A program made the translations under genes and the position numbers. 8,378 nucleotides of DNA from Phycisphaerae bacterium (GTDB lineage: Bacteria; Planctomycetota; Phycisphaerae; UBA1845; PWPN01), in contig PWPN01000365.1 of assembly GCA_003557125.1 (NCBI GenBank), positions 1 to 8,378 on the forward strand, read 5' to 3'. The notes under the pieces are model-generated. The model was not told the DNA's origin. It did not search any database and worked only from the letters and a program-made list of their open reading frames with translations. How positions within the stretch are numbered: the stretch's first letter is position 1; every line of letters begins with the position of its first letter. Below, piece by piece: positions 1 to 8,378 of the stretch.

Positions 1-65
1 GCATAGCGACCGGCGGGTCGGCATGCCCATTTTACGGAGGTTCGGTTTCGATAATGCGTATTCAT
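1..65 (-). CDS. Possible start of a further gene of the minus-strand cluster (N-terminal fragment, runs off the window)
   Basis: An ATG at 63-65 on the minus strand is preceded by AAGGGGA (70-76), 4 nt away, and opens a frame of 21 codons without a stop up to the window edge. The predicted start is MNTHYRNRTSVKWACRPAGR, basic and without a recognisable domain. It lies 43 nt beyond the stop of the TPR gene in the same direction, so it could be the fourth gene of that cluster. The fragment is too short to name. A competing reading is a plus-strand gene entering the window and ending with TGA at 65-67 (last residues FGFDNAYS); I cannot exclude it. Confidence 0.4.
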   Translation of the reverse strand, partial: MNTHYRNRTSVKWACRPAGRY

Positions 66-108
66 GACGTCCCCTTGCATGGAGGTATGGTCGACTGAGT
101 ATGATTAT

Positions 109-1314
109 CTATTCTCCATGTCGGACTGTTGCGTTGCTGTGACGCTGTTGAAAGCTCTGAGCGAGGTTGGAAGCGAGGTGACGCAGATGACCTCGCAACT
201 GGCCTTTCATGAGCTCATCGGTGATCGCCAGCGCTTCCTCGAATTTGCCCTCCTGCGCGTATACCAGCGCACGGGACAGCTCAGCATAGCTTTGCAGTCG
301 CTTGATAAATTCGTCCTCTGTCGACGGTGCCGTTCGTGCGATGCGCACAAAAACCTTTTCCGCCTCGTCGATCCGTCCGGTTTCGAAGAACATCCAGCCC
401 AGATACATCGCAAGAATCAGCGACTCCCGCGAATCTTCCGGGCACTGTGCGTTCAATGTTTTCAGACGAAGGCGGATCGGATCGGCCGGATCGCCGAGTT
501 GTTCGAGATCGGGCAGCGGAATGGCTGCGGTCTCTGCGTCAACAACCTGGGATTCCAACGGCCACGTCAGGGAACTGGACAGAAAGGCCAACCGCTGGTT
601 CCGCACGGTCTGCGGCGCCGCTTCGAGCGCAAGCAACGCCACTCCGATCAGCGGTGCACGGGGTGCATTCGGCCAATGTTCGAGCAGACTTGAAAACGCC
701 GCCCGGGCCTCATCGTAGCGTTCGAGCCGCCAGAGGATGCGGCCCAGTTTTTCATAGAGCGCCGGGTTCGGGGCCAGAACGTTTGCCGGGTTGTCGGAAT
801 CTCGATCGTACTGTTTCAAAAAAATCTCATAGTGCCGCACAGCCGCGGCCCAGTCGCGTTGCTGCTCGCAGATCTCGGCCAGAGAGATCCTGGCCAGCCG
901 TTCGAGGACATCCACGTGCCTTGCGACGGGCGACGTAGCATCGAGCGTGGGTTGCAACACGCGCGACTGGGCGATGACCCGCTCGAAAGCCGCGGCGGCC
1001 TCGCTCGCCCGATCCTCGATGCGGTGGATCAGGCCGACCATGTGCGTCGCGCAGAGTTGCGCATAGCCCGAAGCACGCGACGACACGTCTTGAAAACAAG
1101 CCAGCCCCTCGGCGAGGCGACCCGCTTTGAAATGGGCGATCCCTTCTTCATACCGGCCGTGAGGTTCGAAGGATGTTGCACGGGCGGGTTCTTGTGGTGA
1201 TGTGGTATTTTGGCCGAGACAAGGCGGGACCGCTTTCAGAAACAGGCACAGGACGATCGCCAGGCACCCGCGGATCGTGTCACGTTTTCGTGTGGTGTGA
1301 ATGATGCCGTTCAT
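109..1314 (-). CDS. Secreted or periplasmic TPR-repeat protein, function unknown
   Basis: A 401-residue protein with a Sec-type signal peptide: a basic stretch (RKRDTIR, residues 9-15), a hydrophobic core (about 17-33) and a likely cleavage near LGQ (33-35). There is no lipobox. The rest is helical with TPR-like units near residues 54-77, 89-117, 142-170, 185-214, 299-330 and 343-370, for example the pattern Y..LG.i...l.ryDEA...F at 187-207. TPRs bind other proteins, so a scaffold or adaptor role outside the cytoplasm is inferred; no catalytic motif is visible. The start is supported by GGAGGGGA (1322-1329), 7 nt upstream. The stop of the preceding gene lies only 1 nt before the ATG, so translation is probably coupled. 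Stop is TAG at 109-111. The partner and pathway are unknown. Confidence 0.85.
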   Translation of the reverse strand: MNGIIHTTRKRDTIRGCLAIVLCLFLKAVPPCLGQNTTSPQEPARATSFEPHGRYEEGIAHFKAGRLAEGLACFQDVSSRASGYAQLCATHMVGLIHRIEDRASEAAAAFERVIAQSRVLQPTLDATSPVARHVDVLERLARISLAEICEQQRDWAAAVRHYEIFLKQYDRDSDNPANVLAPNPALYEKLGRILWRLERYDEARAAFSSLLEHWPNAPRAPLIGVALLALEAAPQTVRNQRLAFLSSSLTWPLESQVVDAETAAIPLPDLEQLGDPADPIRLRLKTLNAQCPEDSRESLILAMYLGWMFFETGRIDEAEKVFVRIARTAPSTEDEFIKRLQSYAELSRALVYAQEGKFEEALAITDELMKGQLRGHLRHLASNLAQSFQQRHSNATVRHGE

Positions 1315-1315
1315 C

Positions 1316-1939
1316 TTACAGTCCCCTCCGCTGCGGATAGCCTTCCGCGTTCCGCGTGCTTCCGAACACCTCGATGTCGATCGAAGCCGCCGGCTGGGTC
1401 GCGGCCGCGTTCACCTTGGTCTTCGGGTCCTCCGCTTCGGTCAGCCAGACCCCGCTGATCTCCTGGCGGATGTCGATGTGCATGCTCAGCCACAGATGGA
1501 GCAACGTGTTGTACTGCCGGAGGCTGTATATGATCGAAGCGCCATCAGGCGGCCATGCGCCGATGTTCCATGCATCCAGCAAGGCCGACAGGTGTGCTTC
1601 GAGGAGGGTATGCAGCCAGGGTGCCTCCGTCGGCACCTCCTGACTGTGGAGGAATGAGGGCATGTAGCAGCTGTATGCACGTTGCGTCCAGTCCTGGCAA
1701 CTGTTGTTGGTCACCGGTCCCAGGACATCGGCCGGGACGGGGAATCCCGTCACCTTCGTGTGGATCGGTGTGAGAACGAAAGTTTCCAGGAGCGGCTCAG
1801 CCGTCGTATCGACCGACTGTTCGCCAGCTTCCGGTCGCTGCCCCAGTGAGACCGCCGCTGTCCCTGCCACAGCCAAAGCCGTCAGGGCGATGAATGTTTT
1901 CCATCTCGCCATCCGCTTGGGAACCCGCTGTGCCGTCAT
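1316..1939 (-). CDS. Hypothetical exported protein of 207 residues
   Basis: I do not recognise this family. The chosen start (ATG at 1937-1939) has AGGAG (1948-1952) 8 nt upstream and overlaps the stop of the acyl-CoA synthetase fragment as ATGA. The frame is open further upstream to 2071, but that part lies inside conserved synthetase sequence and is not coding in this frame. Residues 9-34 form a signal peptide or N-terminal anchor: KRMARWK, then the hydrophobic IALTALAVAGTAAVSLG. The mature part has two cysteines 12 residues apart (NNSC...YSC, about residues 83-96), which could form a disulphide outside the cytoplasm, and a Trp/Leu/His-rich stretch (about 105-150) without a known motif. It ends with TAA at 1316-1318, 1 nt before the TPR gene, so the two exported products probably act together; that is inference. 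Confidence 0.75.
   Translation of the reverse strand: MTAQRVPKRMARWKTFIALTALAVAGTAAVSLGQRPEAGEQSVDTTAEPLLETFVLTPIHTKVTGFPVPADVLGPVTNNSCQDWTQRAYSCYMPSFLHSQEVPTEAPWLHTLLEAHLSALLDAWNIGAWPPDGASIIYSLRQYNTLLHLWLSMHIDIRQEISGVWLTEAEDPKTKVNAAATQPAASIDIEVFGSTRNAEGYPQRRGL
1322..1329 (-). promoter_or_regulatory. Ribosome binding site of the TPR gene
   Basis: GGAGGGGA on the minus strand, 7 nt before the ATG at 1314, lies within the end of the preceding coding sequence. This strong site, with a 1-nt intergenic gap, supports translation of both exported proteins from one message. Confidence 0.7.
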
Positions 1940-2850
1940 AGAGATGTCTCCTGAAGGGGCCAGGAAGCCCGCAGTGCGGCGCGGTCGAGCTTGCCGTTGG
2001 CGGTCTTCGGGAGTGCATCGAGGAACCGGATCTGGCGTGGCACCTTGAACGCGGCCAGCTGTTGCCGGCAAAACGCGCGGAGTGTCGCGTCATCCGTTTC
2101 GCACTTCGGCATCCGAACGACCGCTGCGGCCAGATCGTGCCCGAGGACGGCATGCGGCATGCCTACGACGGCTGCCTCGCGTACTTCGGGATGGGCACAG
2201 AGCGCGTTTTCGACCTCCGCCGGATAGATGTTTTCGCCGCCCCTCAGGATCATTTCATCACGACGGCCCGCCAAGTGCAAGCATCCGTCCGCGTCGAGCC
2301 GCCCGATGTCGCCGGTGTGAAGCCATCGGCCGCGCAGAGCACGAGTTGTGGCGGCGGGATTATTGAGGTAGCCGGCCATGACCGACGGGCCGCGTACGCA
2401 CACCTCGCCGGCCTGATCGCCCGTGACGGGAAGGTCTTGCTCGTCCAGTATGGCGATCCGGGTGCCCGGGATCGGCAGGCCCACCGACCCCATTTTTTGC
2501 ATCGCCCAGGCCGGCGGCAGCACACTGACGCATGGGCCCGCCTCGGAAAGCCCGTATGAGGAGACGAAGCCCGTGTTCGGCAGGGCTTCAATGAGGCCTG
2601 ACTGGATGCGGTGCGGCATCGGCGCGCCGCCGGTGACAAGGAGCCTCGACAACGGTGGAACGGACCGGCTGCGGGCAAGGCAGTGATGAAGCATCACATA
2701 CATCGACGGAACGGCGCACAGCGTGGTGCAATGCGCCTCGAGGGCTCGCTCCCAGGTGCCTGCGGGCTCGAAGGGCTGCGGTCCGAGCACGACGGAGGCG
2801 CCGCAGCCCAGATGGGCCAGGACCTGCTTGGTCAGGGTGTACGAGTGGCA
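1936..2850 (-). pseudogene. Truncated acyl-CoA synthetase / AMP-dependent ligase (ANL superfamily), N-terminal half missing
   Basis: The last roughly 300 residues of an ANL adenylating enzyme are well preserved. Counting from the GTG at 2790, visible motifs are YGLSEAG (79-85, the A5 motif), WLHTGD (156-161, A7), GRRDEMILRGGENIYP (175-190, the A8 hinge and CoA-site region) and PKTANGK (261-267) with the catalytic A10 lysine K267. Homology continues upstream of that GTG in frame, through TKQVLAHLGCGASVV to CHSYTLTK near 2850, then stops. Family members have about 500 residues; the first 200 or so, including the TSGTTGxPKG ATP loop, are absent. No ATG precedes the homology in frame before a TAA near 2953-2955, and the GTG has no Shine-Dalgarno. 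Activity is therefore unlikely. If expressed, the product would be a C-terminal fragment, and its translation may feed the next gene through the ATGA overlap. An assembly join is another explanation. Confidence 0.75.
1948..1952 (-). promoter_or_regulatory. Ribosome binding site deciding the start of the 207-residue exported protein
   Basis: AGGAG on the minus strand lies 8 nt before the ATG at 1939. It decides against the longer open frame that reaches 2071, and it sits inside the last codons of the synthetase fragment, as expected for a coupled gene pair. Confidence 0.7.
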
Positions 2851-3162
2851 TCGTCGCGGGCCGCCCGGGCGAGTGTCAAGTGGCCGAAGTCGCCGACCGA
2901 TGCAAAGACGGGAAGGACTGCGCGCCTCGCCATGGGCCCGCGCGCGTGGTTTTTAAGGCACATTGTCCGCTTTTTTCGGACGCTGGCTGCTGACTGGCTG
3001 ACGACAGCGTTCGAATGGTGTGGTTCCGGCGACATGCCCGGACAAAAGCAGGTTTTTTTTGCGGTCGAGGGCCTGAGCCGATAACGCGCGCCGACGCACC
3101 ATGCCAGGTTATCGGGAAAACGGAGACGGAAGAAGGCTGCCGCGACGCCATGCGGCAGGTCA
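2851..3162. other. Divergent intergenic region, possibly with a remnant of the synthetase 5' end
   Basis: There is no convincing gene here. On the minus strand an ATG at 2933 opens a 33-codon frame whose residues FGHLTLARAARDDA resemble the opening of an acyl-CoA synthetase. This frame ends at 2832, in a different frame from the conserved C-terminal part, as expected after an internal deletion; the resemblance is weak. The region also holds an 11-bp imperfect tandem repeat (2983-2993, 2994-3004), a small hairpin GTCCG/CGGAC with a T-rich loop (2965-2981), a second hairpin TCCGG/CCGGA (3025-3042) and a T8 run (3053-3060). Promoters of both blocks should lie here, but I see no strong -35/-10 pair. 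A weak plus-strand candidate is TTGCGG (3059-3064) with GATAAC (3080-3085), spaced only 15 bp. Confidence 0.5.
3078..3115. repeat. Perfect 8-bp inverted repeat upstream of the kinase operon
   Basis: CCGATAAC (3078-3085) and GTTATCGG (3108-3115) are exact reverse complements separated by 22 bp. The arm centres are 30 bp apart, close to three helical turns, which would suit a dimeric or tetrameric regulator binding one face of the DNA. The repeat sits about 50-85 bp before the kinase start. In RNA it could instead form an 8-bp stem. The role is inferred; no known operator matches it. Confidence 0.4.
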
Positions 3163-5981
<2,819 letters not shown>

Positions 5982-5985
<4 letters not shown>

Positions 5986-8378
5986 CACGATCCAATCGAA
6001 TCCTCGTGGCTGACGACGATCCTGCCAGCCTGATCATTCTGCGACGCGCGATGGAGCAGAGCGGATACGAGGTGCGCACGGTCGAGGACGGCACGAGCGT
6101 CGTGGAGGTCGCCACGTCGTATCGGCCGGATCTGATCGTACTCGACGTGTCGATGCCGGACATCGACGGGTTTACGATTTGTCAAAAGCTCAAGGCACAG
6201 GCGCGCACAGCCATGATCCCCGTCATTTTCGTGACGGGCTCCTGCCAGACCGAGCAGGTCGTGCAGGCATTTGCGGCCGGCGGACGCGACTACATCGCCA
6301 AGCCCTTCACGGTCCAGGAGGTGCTTGCCCGCGTCGAGATGCAGATGAACCTGCAGCGCAGCGAGGCTGAGCTGCGACTCAAGAACAACCAGCTCGAAGC
6401 CCTCAACAGGGAACTGGCCGACCTGTGCCGGGTGGATCCGCTCACGAAACTGCTGAACCGCCGTTCGTGGGACGAACTGGTCATCCAGGAGCACGAGCGA
6501 TTCCTGAGGCACGGGTGCCCTTACAGTGTCATAATGATCGACGTGGACCATTTCAAGTCCTACAACGACGCGCACGGTCATCAGCTGGGCGATCAGTGCC
6601 TGTGCCGGATCGCCGAGGCCATCGCGGGCGCCTGCCGTCGTATTGATTTCGTGGGGCGTTACGGAGGCGAGGAATTCGTCGTGCTCGCTCCCGAGACGGA
6701 TGCGGACAAAGCCGTGATGCTGGGGGATCGGATCCGACGCACCGTCTGGGGATTGGCCATCGAACACCCGGCCGCGACCGGGGCGGCGCGGATCACGGTC
6801 AGCCTCGGCGTGGCTGTCGGCGCATCGTCCAGCTGGGAAGATGTGCTCCGAAGGGCCGACGACGCGCTCTACGTGGCCAAGCGCTCCGGGCGTAACATGA
6901 TCTACCTCGACCGCGGACGACTCGCCGACGGGACCCCATCCGCGCCTGCCTGCGTGGCGGGCGAGCCCTCAGAAAAAGAGGGGCAAGCCCGCATTCGGCC
7001 GATCGACGTACTGATCGTCGATGACGAGCCGACCAACCGGGCCGTCTGCCGCGGAAGCCTCGAACGGGCCGGCTACAGCATCCGCGAGGCGGCCGACGGG
7101 CATGAGGCCCTGGAAAGGATCGTCGAGCACCGGCCCGATGTGGTCGTCATGGACATCATGATGCCCGGAATGGACGGCCTCGAATGCACGCGCACGCTTC
7201 GGGCGGACCCTGACACGCAAGATCTGCCGATCATCATCGTCAGCGCGCTGTCCCGGACGGAGGATATCCTCGAGGGGCTCTCGGCGGGGGCCGACGAGTA
7301 TCTTTCCAAGCCCATCCGTGCATCGGAGCTGGTCCTCCGGGTGCAGTCGATGGCCCGACTCCACCGCGAGCGCATGGACCTGCTGTCCAGTTACGAGCAG
7401 CGCGGCCGACAGATGCAGATTCTGACCCGGCTCGTCGAATTCTGCCGATCCGTCAGCAACTGCACGCGCGCCGATGATATTCTCGACCACACGGTCCGCG
7501 CGGTCGCGGACGTCGTGGATTGCAGGCGCGTTTCGATCATGCTGCCCGACGCAGGCGAAGCGCACCTGGCCATCGCCAGCTCGCTGGGCATCGATAACGA
7601 ACTGGTGCGCGAAGTCCGCGTGCCTTTGGGCGAGCCGATCGCCGGTCAGGTCTACATGGCCGGGCGACCCATCGTCGTGAACACCGAAACGCAGGCGCGG
7701 TCTTCGCCGGGCGACTATGACGCGCCGTTTTTCGCGAGCGTTCCGCTCATCTCTGCGCCGCTGGACGCCGCGGGTCGGACCGTCGGCGTGTTGAATGCGA
7801 CGGAAAAGGCTGGGAACGTTCCCTTCGAACCCCGCGACATCGAGTACATCGAGCTGATCAGCAAAGTGGCCGGCACAGCCGTCCACGACATCAAGATGCG
7901 CGAGGCGCGCGACCAGGCGTCCGATTCGATCATGGTCGCTTTGGCCAAACTGGCCGAGTACCGCGACAACGATACGGGCCGTCACCTTGACCGGGTGACC
8001 CGTTTCTGCCTCTTGCTGGCCGAGACGCTCCGCACGCGGGAGGCTTACCGTGACGTGATCGACGATCCGTTCCTTTACAACCTGGAACGTTCGGTTCCGC
8101 TCCACGACATCGGCAAGGTGGCCATCCCCGACGAAATACTCCTGTTCCCGGGGAGGTTCAACGAAGAGCAGATGGCCATCATGCGCACGCACACCGATAC
8201 CGGCGCCAACACGATCCAGGCGCTCATCGCGCGGGCCCCGGGCGTCACTTTTCTGGAGATGGCCACTCAGATTGCGCGCCACCACCACGAACGCTACGAC
8301 GGCAAGGGGTACCCGGCCGGGTTGCAAGGCGAGGAGATTCCACTGGCAGCGCGGATCGCAGCCGTAGCCGACGTCTAC
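5982..8378 (+). CDS. Response regulator with both c-di-GMP synthase and phosphodiesterase domains: REC-GGDEF-REC-GAF-HD-GYP (3' end outside window)
   Basis: The frame is open from ATG 5982 to the window edge (799 codons, no stop). GAGGGA (5965-5970) lies 11 nt upstream. REC1 (about 5-120) has D11/D12, acceptor D55, T85 and K107. A coiled-coil linker (121-146) joins the GGDEF domain (about 150-310), which has D187, N195 and D196 in [10 protein letters not shown], active site GGEEF (228-232) and the inhibitory-site pair R219xxD222 spaced as in PleD. REC2 (about 342-460) has D347/D348, acceptor D391, S421 and K443. A GAF domain (about 480-640) follows. The HD-GYP phosphodiesterase (from about 645) has H668, HD 708-709 in HDIGK, H737, HHE 768-770, GYP 776-778 and D797; the last 50 or so residues are missing. 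GGDEF makes c-di-GMP from two GTP and HD-GYP hydrolyses c-di-GMP, so both opposing activities are predicted in this cytoplasmic protein. It is probably phosphorylated by the HPt of the overlapping upstream kinase. It looks like a PleD/WspR-type cyclase fused to an RpfG-type phosphodiesterase. Confidence 0.93.

Noticed and set aside
64..693. Plus-strand open frame of 209 codons opposite the TPR gene
   Set aside because: The minus strand has a signal peptide, TPR pattern and ribosome site; the plus frame has none of these.
1940..2071. Longer N-terminus of the exported 207-residue protein, starting at 2071
   Set aside because: The extra 44 residues overlap the conserved A10 region of the synthetase in another frame, and the internal ATG at 1939 has a good ribosome site directly followed by a signal peptide.
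3025..3060. Rho-independent terminator on the plus strand (TCCGG/CCGGA stem and T8)
   Set aside because: The stem is only 5 bp, the T run is about 10 nt away from it, and there is no plus-strand gene upstream to terminate.
2964..3162. c-di-GMP riboswitch in the leader of the kinase operon
   Set aside because: I looked because of the operon's function, but neither the conserved GEMM core nor its paired elements are visible.
6969..8327. Open frame of 452 codons on the minus strand opposite REC2-GAF-HD-GYP
   Set aside because: Its composition (rich in Arg, Asp, His, Val) is typical of the reverse complement of a GC-rich gene, and the plus strand explains the sequence fully.

Overview
This is a GC-rich bacterial window with two gene blocks pointing away from each other. 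I cannot place the organism firmly. The mix of secreted TPR proteins and very large multi-domain signalling proteins would fit Planctomycetota or a deltaproteobacterial-type lineage from the environment, but this is an impression, not evidence.

Left block (minus strand, about 1-2850, read right to left). It holds the C-terminal part of an acyl-CoA synthetase-like (ANL superfamily) gene that has lost its N-terminal half. A small exported protein of unknown function (1316-1939) overlaps its stop codon by ATGA. A secreted TPR-repeat protein (109-1314) begins 1 nt after that gene's stop. A further gene probably begins at 65 and leaves the window. The tight spacing and good Shine-Dalgarno sequences mark this as one transcription unit whose first gene is broken.

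Middle (about 2851-3162). This is a divergent intergenic region. It contains a perfect 8-bp inverted repeat (3078-3085 / 3108-3115), a short tandem repeat, a T8 tract, and possibly a frame-shifted remnant of the start of the synthetase gene.

Right block (plus strand, 3163-8378 and beyond). It encodes a complete two-protein phosphorelay for cyclic di-GMP. The first gene is a six-helix membrane hybrid histidine kinase (HisKA, HATPase, REC, REC, HPt). Its stop codon overlaps the start of the second gene by ATGA. The second gene, cut by the window edge, reads as REC-GGDEF-REC-GAF-HD-GYP in one polypeptide. Both the c-di-GMP synthase motif (GGEEF with an RxxD inhibitory site) and the c-di-GMP phosphodiesterase motifs (HD, HHE, GYP) look intact, and each catalytic half has its own phosphorylatable receiver. 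The likely circuit is that a membrane signal drives His292 to a kinase receiver Asp, then HPt His878, then Asp55 and/or Asp391 of the response regulator, which tunes opposing c-di-GMP synthesis and breakdown. This fused, doubly gated enzyme is the most interesting item in the window.
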